Shown here: in pieces, positions 45,667 through 54,079 of the stretch | Layout of the letters: each line of letters opens with the position of its first letter | Numbering within the stretch: the first letter of the stretch is position 1 | NCBI GenBank assembly: GCA_965229605.1 | Contig: OZ245892.1 | Span: 1,922,001 to 1,986,000, forward strand | Direction: 5' to 3' | Length of the DNA: 64,000 bases | DNA from: G965229605 sp965229605 | GTDB taxonomy: Bacteria > Pseudomonadota > Alphaproteobacteria > CBDDJK01 | The notes under the pieces: generated by a model | The model's database searches: none | The model's input: the letters and a program-made list of their open reading frames with translations, nothing else | Told to the model about the DNA's origin: nothing | Made by a program: the position numbers and the translations under genes

Positions 45667-47100
45667 TCAGCTGTGAATAGCCCGCCCGTCAGCAGCAAGC
45701 GCGGCTTCCTTGATCGCTTCTGAATAGGTCGGATGGGCATGACAGAGCCTTGCCATATCCTCGGCAGAGCCGCCAAAGGCCATCAGGGCGGCGGCTTCAT
45801 GGATCATATCGCCAGCTGCCGGGGCAATAATATGACAGCCCAGCAAGCGGTCGGTCTGTGCATCGGCCAGGACTTTGACCATGCCCTGCGTGAAGCCCAT
45901 AGCTTTGCCGCGCGAATTTGCAGTCATCGAGAATTTGCCGGTTTTAAAGTCACGGCCTGCTTCTTTGAGTTCTTCGCTGTGCGCCCCGACGCTTGCCAGT
46001 TCCGGGAAGCAGTAGACCACGCCTGGAATAAGATGATGGTCAAGCGACGGGCGCAGCCCGGCCATCCGTTCAACGGCGACAACGCCTTCTTCTTCGGCTT
46101 TATGGGCCAGCATCGGGCCTGGCACGCAGTCGCCAATCGCATAAATCCCGTCAACCGAGGTCTTGAAATCTTCATCAACCGGGATAAAGCCGCGCGAGTC
46201 GGTGGTAATGCCGAGCTGGTCCAGTCCCAGCCCGTCCGCATAGGGTCGCCGCCCAACCGCAACCAGGACTTTATCGGCTTTCAGTTCTTTTGGTTCGCCT
46301 TCGCTATTTGCCGGGGCATAAAGAGCTTTCACCGATTTTCCAGATTTTTCGAGTGAGATAATCTTGTGACCAAGCTGAAATTCAAGCCCTTGTTTTTGCA
46401 AAATGCGGTGATAGTTCTTGGCAATTTCTGCATCCATCCCGGGCAGGATCCGGTCCAGGAATTCGACGACGGTGACTTTGGCCCCCAGCCGGTTCCAGAC
46501 CGATCCGAGTTCCAGACCGATGACTCCGGCACCAACCACCACGATATGTTTAGGCACGCTGGAAAAGGAGAGCGCCCCGGTTGAGGACACAATCGAGTCT
46601 TCATCTATTGTAATGCCGGGAAGGCTGGTTGGTTCGGAGCCCGTGGCAACAAGAATACGTTGTGTGTTGAGGCTTTTGCCGCCATCTGGCCCGTCATGCA
46701 GGTCAATTTGGGTTGGCGAAGTAATTTGCGCGCGGGCGGTAAAGCGGTCGATTTTATTTTTCTTGCAGAGGAAGTCGATGCCTTTGGTTAAATCATCAAC
46801 GATGCCGTTTTTGCGGCCCATCATGGCAGAGAGGTCAAGTTTCGGAGTTGTGACAACGCCGTGACTGGCCAGATCATGTCCGGCCATATGAAAATATTCA
46901 GAGGACTGGAGCAGGGCCTTTGACGGGATACAGCCGACATTGAGACAGGTGCCGCCAAGCCGGTCTCTTTTATCAATCAGGGCTGTTTTAAATCCCAGTT
47001 GAGCGGCACGGATAGCGGCGACATAGCCACCCGGGCCGCCGCCGATAACGCAGAGATCATAGGGAGAGGATTGTTCGGGAGTTGAGGCCGGGTCGGACAT
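45667..47100 (-). CDS. lpdA: Dihydrolipoyl dehydrogenase (E3)
   Basis: FAD/NAD flavoprotein that reoxidises lipoyl groups of pyruvate or 2-oxoglutarate dehydrogenase. 477 residues. FAD motif IGGGPGGYVAAIRAAQLG (19-36), redox disulfide C52-C57 in GGTCLNVGCIPSKAL, NAD motif VVGAGVIGLELGSVW, and the catalytic His-Glu pair in CHAHPTYSEAIKEA. It stands alone, 15 bp upstream of ctpA; the pdhABC genes it would serve are 14 kb away. Preceded by three consecutive hairpins. Confidence 0.96.
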   Translation of the reverse strand: MSDPASTPEQSSPYDLCVIGGGPGGYVAAIRAAQLGFKTALIDKRDRLGGTCLNVGCIPSKALLQSSEYFHMAGHDLASHGVVTTPKLDLSAMMGRKNGIVDDLTKGIDFLCKKNKIDRFTARAQITSPTQIDLHDGPDGGKSLNTQRILVATGSEPTSLPGITIDEDSIVSSTGALSFSSVPKHIVVVGAGVIGLELGSVWNRLGAKVTVVEFLDRILPGMDAEIAKNYHRILQKQGLEFQLGHKIISLEKSGKSVKALYAPANSEGEPKELKADKVLVAVGRRPYADGLGLDQLGITTDSRGFIPVDEDFKTSVDGIYAIGDCVPGPMLAHKAEEEGVVAVERMAGLRPSLDHHLIPGVVYCFPELASVGAHSEELKEAGRDFKTGKFSMTANSRGKAMGFTQGMVKVLADAQTDRLLGCHIIAPAAGDMIHEAAALMAFGGSAEDMARLCHAHPTYSEAIKEAALAADGRAIHS

Positions 47101-47238
47101 AGTTTTTCCTGATTTTTTCGTGATGTATGAGGGCGGGCGTGAGTATGACCCATGAACAGGACAAGCCGTATCATATTCGCATCACAAAAACCAGTGTCAA
47201 AAATGCGCAAGAAAAACCGGCTGCAAAAGCCTGTGCAT

Positions 47239-47287
47239 AAAAGCCTATATAGGGGCTTTTACCTCTATAGCGGCGTTTGCCGCTATA
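47239..47287. terminator. Two adjacent hairpins upstream of lpdA
   Basis: Hairpin 1 (47239-47260): AAAAGCC-n8-GGCTTTT, 7 bp, T-rich on both strands, so a bidirectional terminator is possible. Hairpin 2 (47266-47287): TATAGCGGC-GTTT-GCCGCTATA, 9 bp perfect with a 4-nt loop. Both lie between the FlaG-like gene terminator and the lpdA start on the minus strand, where they would be in the lpdA leader or just before it. Confidence 0.55.
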
Positions 47288-47300
47288 AAACTATCTGGCT

Positions 47301-47329
47301 AAAATCACCCGTATAAAATAACCGGGTGA
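47301..47329 (-). terminator. Rho-independent terminator of the FlaG-like gene
   Basis: On the minus strand a 7-bp stem TCACCCG / CGGGTGA with an 11-nt loop is followed directly by TTTT, 6 bases after the stop codon of the FlaG-like gene. Confidence 0.7.
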
Positions 47330-47334
47330 AATAA

Positions 47335-47799
47335 TCAGGCTTCGGAATCAATCGGCCTATAGGCAGGGGCCAGCGTATTTGCGGCAAAGTCTGACCGGCC
47401 TGCGGCATTGCCCGGCTCGTTGGCGGTGATTGATGCGCCTTCTGATTCCATCCATTCGCTTAAGGCATCAGAGGGAAAACGGCTGATCACATCGCCTTGC
47501 GAGGTCCGCATTTCGATATAGATTTCATTGGCATCGCTGTTAAATCCCATAACAGCCGTGACTCCGCGCGATTGAATATCTGCAACCGTTTGCAGCGCAC
47601 GATCACGCCGTTCATTCGGATATTCGCGGCTGGCATCATCATCCCGCACATTGGGGTCGGTTGATTCAGAGGTTGCGGTGACAACATGATCGGCCAGATT
47701 GCCGATAGCTGCAAGTGCAGGGGTATGCGATGCCTGGACACTGCCAGCGGTCCCGCCAGGGGCCACAGTTGGCACGTTGACTGGGGCTAAAACTTCCAT
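47335..47799 (-). CDS. FlaG-like protein of unknown role
   Basis: 154 residues. The N-terminal third is Ala/Pro/Thr-rich and looks unstructured. The second half, VTAVMGFNSDANEIYIEM followed by RTSQGDVISRFPSD, follows the FlaG pattern (hydrophobic strand, Phe, Asp turn, second strand, G-x-V-I-x-x-x-P). FlaG modulates flagellar filament length, but no flagellar gene is in this window. A good Shine-Dalgarno (GGAG, 6 bases before ATG) and its own terminator support expression. The family assignment rests on reading the pattern and could be wrong. Confidence 0.55.
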   Translation of the reverse strand: MEVLAPVNVPTVAPGGTAGSVQASHTPALAAIGNLADHVVTATSESTDPNVRDDDASREYPNERRDRALQTVADIQSRGVTAVMGFNSDANEIYIEMRTSQGDVISRFPSDALSEWMESEGASITANEPGNAAGRSDFAANTLAPAYRPIDSEA

Positions 47800-48129
47800 T
47801 GTTCTTCTCCTCTGGGGTTCTTCCCGTCTGGGGTTTTTTCCCTGGATGATTGATGTTCTTCTGACATCATTTATGCAAGTGCTTATATATGTAAATGCTT
47901 GAAATGACTTTCTATCATAAATTCAGGCATTTAGCACAACAAGACAAAGCGCAAATCAAGGCCATCGGTGATTTGATTTCACAATACAGACCTTTCGTGC
48001 AAGTTTAGTATAGTAAAAATCCATAAAAAGTCAAGCGAATATAAGAATTTTTTTGTATTTCAAGTGTGCGTCAAGTATTGATTTCTGGTGAATCCATAAA
48101 ATAACATTTGTATTTATATATTGGCCAGC
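47800..48129. other. 330-bp AT-rich intergenic region between divergent genes
   Basis: Control region for the FlaG-like gene (left) and the YnjC-like gene (right). Near the left end is a 16-bp direct repeat (47811-47826 and 47827-47842, 14 of 16 identical) just upstream of the FlaG-like Shine-Dalgarno. The middle and right are about 70 percent A+T with no clear -35/-10 pair of good quality and no gene. Confidence 0.6.
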
Positions 48130-49833
48130 ATGAAATTTTTACTATTTCTGCTTTATAGCATCACCTTTTTGCCGATTATCGCCGGGAGTATCGGGCTGGG
48201 CCTGCCGCTTATCGGGATCATGCCCGGTCAGAATGTCATTTCGCAAGGCGTCGCGGACCAGATCACAGAAAATTTTCAGCAGTTTTTCACCTATCCCGGC
48301 GTCTTTGCCGCCTTGATCCGCACAGTGCTGATCGGCGTGACTGCCACCAGCCTGTCAGTCCTGTTTGCGGTGCTGGTGCTGGCTGTTGTCCCGCGCCGCC
48401 TATACGGGCTTTGGTCCGGGGCTCTTGTCCTGCCTCTGGCCGCCCCGCCGCTGGCACTCGGGCTGGGGGTGCTGATGCTGTTCAGCTCCTCTGGCTGGGC
48501 CGTGCGTGCACTCGATATGGTCCTCAATCTCGGGCTTTCAACCCCGCCAGACTGGCCGCTGGCCCCCGATCCGTACGGGATTTTTGCAATCCTTGCCCTG
48601 GCCATGAAAGAAACACCTTTTTTGATCATGGCCGGAATGGCCGCGATGATGCAAATGCCAGCACTCCGGCAAGCGCGGGTGCTCGCCGGACTCGGCTATC
48701 AGCCAGCCAGCGGCTTTCTGCGCTTTCAAATGCCACTCGTCTATGGGCGTATTCGCCGTGCCGTGATCATCGCGCTGGTCTTCTCCCTGTCCTCTACCGA
48801 TGTGCCAGGACTGCTGCTGCCCGGAAATACCCCGACCCTGCCCCTGCTTATCCTGCGCTTTAATCTGGAAGCCAACCTCAATTTTCAAGCCGTGACCGCC
48901 GTCGCCGCGCTGGTGCAGGCCGGACTTGTCGGACTTTGTCTGGCCGGATTATTCTTGCTGGAACGCCTGATCGCAAAGCTCTTTTCTCCACGCCGCCATA
49001 CCGGTAAACGATCCGGCCTTGCTGATCACCTCAACCAGGGACTGGCCATCCCGGGCGGGGCCCTATGGGGGCTGGTCGTGCTGGGACTGCTGGTCGCCTT
49101 CATCTGGTCGCTGGCCTGGCGCATGGGCTGGCCCGACCTCTTGCCAGACCGCGCCAGTTTCTATGGCTGGCGTAGCCTCTGGTCGCAAGTCAATGGGGCT
49201 TTCGTGCCAAGCTTTGCCGTTGCTCTGGCCGCAGCAATGCTGTCTCTACCGCTCGTCCTCGCCGGACTCGAACAACGCAGACAACAAAACTGGAAACCCG
49301 CCCCCTTGCGCGAATGGCTGATTCTACTGCCTCTGGTCATCCCCGAACCCAGCCTGATGAGCGGACTACAGGTCAATTTCCTGCTTTTTCGGTTTGAAGG
49401 AACCGGGGGGGCTCTTCTATATGCGCATATGATCTATGTGCTGCCCTATCTTTACCTCATGCTGCATGGCCCCTACCGGCGCCTCGATTCGCGCTATATC
49501 CGCCAGGCCCACACCCTGCGCATGGGGCCCACCCGGACCATGATCAAAATCATCCTGCCAATCCTGCTGCGCCCGCTGCTGCTGGCTCTCGCCGTCGGAT
49601 TTGCCGTCGGACTAGGCCTGTTCCTGCCAACCATCGTCGCAGGAGCCGGACGCATCGAAACTCTGACAACCGCCAGCTTTGCTCTGGCCTCCAACGGCGA
49701 TTTGCGGGTTGTCGGCGCCGCCGCCTTGCTGCTGATGGGATTGCCGCTGGCCGGATTCCTGCTGTCCGCGCTGCTCTCCGGCCTGCAAGCACGCAATCGT
49801 CAAGGACTCAAGGGAGCCGGAAAACATGCCTGA
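48130..49833 (+). CDS. ynjC: YnjC-type ABC transporter permease (two fused permease halves)
   Basis: 567 residues from the ATG at 48130. Two homologous permease halves, each with about six membrane segments; coupling loops lie near LAGLGYQPASGFLRFQMPLVYG and HTLRMGPTRTMIKIILPILLRP. Layout and neighbouring ATPase match the E. coli YnjC (COG4135) transporter, of unknown substrate, and are related to ThiP/FbpB. Its stop overlaps the start of the ATPase by 8 bp. A YnjB-like binding protein is missing nearby. An in-frame TTG at 48121 is less likely as start. Confidence 0.85.
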   Translation: MKFLLFLLYSITFLPIIAGSIGLGLPLIGIMPGQNVISQGVADQITENFQQFFTYPGVFAALIRTVLIGVTATSLSVLFAVLVLAVVPRRLYGLWSGALVLPLAAPPLALGLGVLMLFSSSGWAVRALDMVLNLGLSTPPDWPLAPDPYGIFAILALAMKETPFLIMAGMAAMMQMPALRQARVLAGLGYQPASGFLRFQMPLVYGRIRRAVIIALVFSLSSTDVPGLLLPGNTPTLPLLILRFNLEANLNFQAVTAVAALVQAGLVGLCLAGLFLLERLIAKLFSPRRHTGKRSGLADHLNQGLAIPGGALWGLVVLGLLVAFIWSLAWRMGWPDLLPDRASFYGWRSLWSQVNGAFVPSFAVALAAAMLSLPLVLAGLEQRRQQNWKPAPLREWLILLPLVIPEPSLMSGLQVNFLLFRFEGTGGALLYAHMIYVLPYLYLMLHGPYRRLDSRYIRQAHTLRMGPTRTMIKIILPILLRPLLLALAVGFAVGLGLFLPTIVAGAGRIETLTTASFALASNGDLRVVGAAALLLMGLPLAGFLLSALLSGLQARNRQGLKGAGKHA

Positions 49834-50485
49834 AAATGGTCTCGTTCTCGAAGATATAATCATCACCCTCTATGGCAAGCCGATGATCAGCCTTGAAGGC
49901 CAGCGACAGGTGAGGCCGGGCGAGTGGCTCTGCATCATGGGATCAAGCGGGGTCGGCAAGTCAACATTGATCAATTATATATGCGCCGACCTTCATCCGC
50001 CCTTTCAAGGAAGCGGAAAAGTGCTGCTGAATGGCCGCGACCTCAAAGACTTTCCGCCCTGGCAGCGGCGGCTAGGTGTGATCTATCAGGATGATCTTCT
50101 GTTTCCGCATTTATCGGTGGGGGAGAATATTATGCTGGCCCTTCCCCCCGGTTCAAAGCGTGCCGGTGCGATAGAAGACGCACAGGCAGATTTTGTGCGG
50201 GCAGGGCTTGAAGGTCTATGGGATAAGGACCCGGCGACCTTGTCAGGCGGTCAGCGGGCACGGGTGGCAATTTTGCGGACATTATGGGCTGGCCCGGAGG
50301 CCCTTTTGATGGACGAGCCTTTTACCGGGCTGGACCAGGCCCGCAAGGATGATTTTTATGGTTTTATTGTTGAGCGCATCCGGCATCTGGAGGCCCCGCC
50401 GCCAGTTTTGCTGGTTAGTCATGATCCGGGAGATGCCGAGCTTTCGGGTGCCCCGGTTCTGGAGTTGCGCCGGGCAAGCGGATAA
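49826..50485 (+). CDS. ynjD: YnjD-type ABC transporter ATP-binding protein
   Basis: 219 residues, the same length class as E. coli YnjD. Walker A GSSGVGKST (about 39-47), GVIYQDDLLFPHLSVGENIMLALP in the middle, signature LSGGQRARVAILRTL and Walker B ALLMDEPFTGLD. The text DPATLSGGQRARVA is shared with YnjD. Energises the fused permease upstream. Convergent with the ArsR gene 5 bp away. Confidence 0.88.
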   Translation: MPENGLVLEDIIITLYGKPMISLEGQRQVRPGEWLCIMGSSGVGKSTLINYICADLHPPFQGSGKVLLNGRDLKDFPPWQRRLGVIYQDDLLFPHLSVGENIMLALPPGSKRAGAIEDAQADFVRAGLEGLWDKDPATLSGGQRARVAILRTLWAGPEALLMDEPFTGLDQARKDDFYGFIVERIRHLEAPPPVLLVSHDPGDAELSGAPVLELRRASG

Positions 50486-50490
50486 ATGAA

Positions 50491-50835
50491 TTATTGAGAA
50501 GGCTTACAATAGAGCTGATGCAGCAGGTGGATCAAGGCTTGGGCTTTCGGGCTTGAAATCCGGTAATAGATGGCTTTCCCGCATCGGCGTGTCTGGACGA
50601 GATCGGCCTGGCGCAGTTTGGCCAGCTGTTGAGAGACGGTTGGCTGTCGCAGGCCGGTTAGCTCTTCAAGCTCGGAGACAGTTTTTTCCTGATCAGCCAG
50701 CAAGCAGAGCAAGAGCAATCGTCCTTCATTAGCGATGGCGGATAGCAGCCGGGTTGCTTCTGCGACTTGTTCGATCATATCTGCGCTGACGGCAGAGGCT
50801 TCTTTTTCAAGCACGGGGAGCGGGGAGCCAGTCAT
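50491..50835 (-). CDS. ArsR-family regulator, BigR/SqrR-like
   Basis: 114 residues. Winged helix: LLSAIANEGRLLLLCLLAD, then TGLRQPTVSQQLAKLRQADLVQTRR as recognition helix and YYRISSPKAQALIHLL at the end. It lacks arsenic-type CxC in the recognition helix. Instead Cys44 and Cys110 are 66 residues apart, the spacing of the redox pair in the sulfide/persulfide sensors BigR and SqrR (about C41/C107). An additional Cys85 lies in the wing. The gene pair it controls is unknown; two GST-fold genes start 220 bp away in the opposite direction. Confidence 0.85.
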   Translation of the reverse strand: MTGSPLPVLEKEASAVSADMIEQVAEATRLLSAIANEGRLLLLCLLADQEKTVSELEELTGLRQPTVSQQLAKLRQADLVQTRRCGKAIYYRISSPKAQALIHLLHQLYCKPSQ

Positions 50836-51055
50836 AACCGAGCAAGTTTCAGCAGGTAAGAATAGAACAAGCGGCTTGCATAAAGGATAGTCCCTGCTTA
50901 TTTACATTTTACGGATAATGCTTTTTAGGATTACCGTTGTGTTTTTTCATTTAACGCGCGTGTCTGAATTGTAGCAATTTTCATATATGCTTGCAATATT
51001 TGCTGTATCTTGCGGGAGAATAGCGGTTTCTGCTGGTTTTAATAAGGAGAGGACT

Positions 51056-51766
51056 ATGGTGATGAAGCTTTACGAACTTTGCGGCAAGGATGAGGCTCGC
51101 CGTTTCAGCCCCTTTGTCTGGCGGACGAGGTTGGCTCTGGCGCATAAGGGTTTGGCTTTTGAGGGCATTCCCTGGCGTTTTACGGATAAAGAGGCGATAG
51201 CTTTTACTGGACAAGGCAAAGTGCCGGTGCTGATTGATGGGGACAATTCTGTTTTTGATTCGTGGGAGATTGCGCTTTATCTGGACAGGGCCTATGCGGA
51301 TCGCCCGCGCCTGATCCCGGAGGGGGCTGAAGGGCTGATGCGAACTTTCAACACCTGGGCAGATACCCAGTATCATTCGCATGTTCGCCCGCTGGTTCTG
51401 ATGGCGATTATGGATGCGCTGGACGAGAAGGATGCGACTTATTTCCGGGAAACCCGGGAGGCTCTTTTTAAAGTCCCTCTTGAGGAGGTTGCTGGCCCGG
51501 ACCCGCTTGCGCATCTTCCGGCTTTTCGGAATTGCTTGCAGCCGGTGCGTACGACCTTGAGTCAGTCGGCTTTTATGGGAGGTGAGGCTCCGAATTATGC
51601 CGATCATATTGTTATGGCGAGTATTATGTGGATCAAGACGGTGACGCCTCTGGCTTTATTTACGGCGGATGACCCGCTTTTTGACTGGGGCAACCGGATG
51701 CTGGCGCAGTATGATGGAGAGGCTGGCAAAGCTCCCGGCTTTCCCTTTAAAGCCGCCACCAGTTAA
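51056..51766 (+). CDS. Glutathione S-transferase family protein
   Basis: 236 residues from ATG 51056, preceded by AAGGAGAGG. N-terminal thioredoxin-like domain (KLYELCGKDEARRFSPFVWRTRLALAHKG, KVPVLIDGDNSVFDSWEIALYLD) and an all-helical C-terminal domain. The FSPFVWRTR text resembles beta-etherase-like GSTs, but no substrate can be named. 30 bp before the second GST-fold gene. Confidence 0.85.
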   Translation: MVMKLYELCGKDEARRFSPFVWRTRLALAHKGLAFEGIPWRFTDKEAIAFTGQGKVPVLIDGDNSVFDSWEIALYLDRAYADRPRLIPEGAEGLMRTFNTWADTQYHSHVRPLVLMAIMDALDEKDATYFRETREALFKVPLEEVAGPDPLAHLPAFRNCLQPVRTTLSQSAFMGGEAPNYADHIVMASIMWIKTVTPLALFTADDPLFDWGNRMLAQYDGEAGKAPGFPFKAATS

Positions 51767-51796
51767 ACCGCCACCAGTTCAAAAGGAGTTCGCCGC

Positions 51797-52489
51797 ATGA
51801 TTGACCTCTATTACTGGACCACGCCGAATGGTCACAAGATCACCATCTTTCTTGAAGAGGCCGGGCTTGAGTATAACCTCCATCCGGTCAATATCGGCAA
51901 AGGGGAGCAGTTTGAGCCAGATTTCTTAAAAATCTCGCCAAATAACCGGATTCCAGCTCTGGTTGACAGTGAATCACCAGCAGGCGGCGAACAAGTACTC
52001 TTTGAATCAGGCGCAATCCTGCTCTATCTTGCTGAAAAAACCGGGCAGTTCGGCGGCACCAGTTCTTCTGAAAAATACGACGTGCTGCAATGGCTGATGT
52101 GGCAAATGGGCGGGCTTGGCCCAATGCTCGGACAAAATCACCATTTCAGCACCTATGCACCCGAAAAAATTCCCTATGCAATCAATCGCTATCAAAAAGA
52201 AGCCGAACGTCTCTATGCTGTCCTGGACAAGCAGCTTGCCGGACGCGACTTCATCACCGGGGCCTATTCAATCGCCGATATGGCTTGCTATCCGTGGATT
52301 GTGCCCTATGAACGCCAGGGCATCACCATTGAAGAATTCCCAAATCTCCAACGCTGGTTCCTGTCGATCAAAGCCCGCCCGGCTGTCGAACGGGCCTATG
52401 CGCTGGTCGATAAAATCAGCCCGCCCAAAGGCTTTGACGATCAGGCAAAGTCCATCCTGTTCGGGCAAGGCCGAGACCGGGTTTCTTGA
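51797..52489 (+). CDS. YfcG/YghU-like GST-fold disulfide-bond oxidoreductase
   Basis: 230 residues. The N-terminus reads MIDLYYWTTPNGHKITIFLEE and then ISPNNRIPALVDS and LFESGAILLYLAEKTGQF, the recognised YfcG/YghU pattern in which a Thr and an Asn (TPN) rather than Cys or Ser bind glutathione. YfcG reduces disulfides using glutathione. C-terminal helical domain with GAYSIADMACYPWIVPYE. Probably co-transcribed with the previous GST gene. Confidence 0.88.
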   Translation: MIDLYYWTTPNGHKITIFLEEAGLEYNLHPVNIGKGEQFEPDFLKISPNNRIPALVDSESPAGGEQVLFESGAILLYLAEKTGQFGGTSSSEKYDVLQWLMWQMGGLGPMLGQNHHFSTYAPEKIPYAINRYQKEAERLYAVLDKQLAGRDFITGAYSIADMACYPWIVPYERQGITIEEFPNLQRWFLSIKARPAVERAYALVDKISPPKGFDDQAKSILFGQGRDRVS

Positions 52490-52507
52490 AGCGTATAAAA
52501 GTGGGTG

Positions 52508-53566
52508 ATGACAATGGATGAGCTAAAGCCGGAAACCGCCGCGATCTTTGGGTTGCAAGGGCTTGCCCTTAGCGATGAAGAACGGGATTTTTTCCAGCAG
52601 GTGCAACCGATTGGCTATATCCTGTTTGCCCGCAATATTGACACCCCCGATCAGGTCAAGGCCCTGACCCGTGATTTGCGGGCGATTTCCCCTGATATAA
52701 AAAACCTGCCGATCCTGATTGATCAGGAAGGCGGGCGGGTGCAGCGGCTGCGCCCGCCGCACTGGCAAGATTTGCCCCCGGCGGCCTCTTATGGGGACCT
52801 CTTTGCCCGTCATCCGAACCAGGCGAAAAAAGCCTGTGCGCTTGGGCATCGGCTGATAGGCCGCGCCCTGCATGATCTGGGGATCACCGTGAATTGTGCG
52901 CCGGTTGCAGATGTCGCGGACCCGCAGGGTCATCCGGTAATTGGTGATCGCGCCTTTTCAAGCGATCCGATGATTGCGACCGAGCTGGCAGCGATTGCAG
53001 CTTCGGCCTTTCTGAGTGAAGGGGTTCTTCCCGTGGTTAAACATGTCCCCGGGCATGGACGGGCAAATTCTGACAGCCATGAAAGCCTGCCGGTGATTGA
53101 GACCAGCCTGGAGGATTTATCCAAAAGAGACTTTATCCCCTTTTCAAACCTTGCCAGTCTGCCGCTTATGATGATGGCGCATGTGCTTTATACGGAACTT
53201 GATCCTGATCATCCGGCCAGCCAGTCGTCTGAAATCATCCGCAGGGTCTTGCGTGAGAAAATGGGATTTGACGGGCTTGTGCTTGGCGATGATGTCGGGA
53301 TGGAGGCCTTGAGCGGCTCCATGGCCGAGCGCAGCCAGAAAATGCTGGCAGCAGGCTGTGACTATGTGCTGCATTGTTCTGGCGATATGGCGGAAATGCG
53401 GGCAGTTGCCGAAGCCACAAAAAAACCTGCTCCAGCAAAAATCATCCATTCGGCTCAATATAAATGGGAACGGGCCTTTTTATCCTGTGCAGGCTCTATG
53501 CATCTGCATGACGAACGCCCTGTTGCCGAGATTAAGGCCGAATTTGCCCGGCTGATGCAGATATAG
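52508..53566 (+). CDS. nagZ: Beta-N-acetylhexosaminidase NagZ
   Basis: Cytoplasmic glycosidase that releases GlcNAc from anhydromuropeptides during peptidoglycan recycling (GH3). 352 residues. PILIDQEGGRVQRLRPPHW near 75 is the GH3 substrate loop, KHVPGHGRANSDSHESLP holds the mobile catalytic His/Asp, and LVLGDDVGMEAL carries the nucleophile Asp. Starts at 52508 (ATG); GTG 52505 and ATG 52514 are alternatives. First gene of nagZ-purE-purK-cinA-like. Confidence 0.93.
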   Translation: MTMDELKPETAAIFGLQGLALSDEERDFFQQVQPIGYILFARNIDTPDQVKALTRDLRAISPDIKNLPILIDQEGGRVQRLRPPHWQDLPPAASYGDLFARHPNQAKKACALGHRLIGRALHDLGITVNCAPVADVADPQGHPVIGDRAFSSDPMIATELAAIAASAFLSEGVLPVVKHVPGHGRANSDSHESLPVIETSLEDLSKRDFIPFSNLASLPLMMMAHVLYTELDPDHPASQSSEIIRRVLREKMGFDGLVLGDDVGMEALSGSMAERSQKMLAAGCDYVLHCSGDMAEMRAVAEATKKPAPAKIIHSAQYKWERAFLSCAGSMHLHDERPVAEIKAEFARLMQI

Positions 53567-53581
53567 CGAATAAACCGACAA

Positions 53582-54079
53582 ATGGCTGAAAGTCGCCTCT
53601 TCCAGGTTGGAATTATTATGGGCAGTCGCTCTGACTGGCCAGTGATGTCCCATGCCGCAGATATCTTGACTGAACTGGCGGTGCCATTTGAAAGCCGGGT
53701 GGTCTCAGCCCACCGCACCCCCGACCGGCTTTATGACTATGCGAAAACAGCTAAAAGCCGGGGATTAAAAGTGATTATTGCCGGGGCTGGCGGGGCAGCC
53801 CATCTGCCCGGCATGACCGCCAGCTTGACCTCCCTGCCGGTATTAGGCGTGCCGATTGAAAGTGCCACGCTTAAAGGAATGGACAGTCTTTATTCCATTG
53901 TGCAAATGCCCGCCGGGGTTCCGGTTGGCACCCTTGCGATTGGACGCGCCGGGGCGATCAATGCCGGGCTGATGGCAGCCTCTATTCTTTCGCTGTCGGA
54001 TAATGATCTTGCCACACGGCTTTCTGAATGGCGCGCCAAACAGACCCGGGACGTGCCGGAAAAGCCCGATAAAGAGTGA
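53582..54079 (+). CDS. purE: N5-carboxyaminoimidazole ribonucleotide mutase PurE
   Basis: Converts N5-CAIR to CAIR in purine synthesis. 165 residues, octameric class I. GSRSDWPVMSHAADIL is the active-site loop, then VSAHRTPDRLYDY (catalytic His), IAGAGGAAHLPGMTAS, and GVPVGTLAIGRAGAINAGLMA. The stop overlaps the purK start as TGATG, so both enzymes are coupled. Confidence 0.95.
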   Translation: MAESRLFQVGIIMGSRSDWPVMSHAADILTELAVPFESRVVSAHRTPDRLYDYAKTAKSRGLKVIIAGAGGAAHLPGMTASLTSLPVLGVPIESATLKGMDSLYSIVQMPAGVPVGTLAIGRAGAINAGLMAASILSLSDNDLATRLSEWRAKQTRDVPEKPDKE

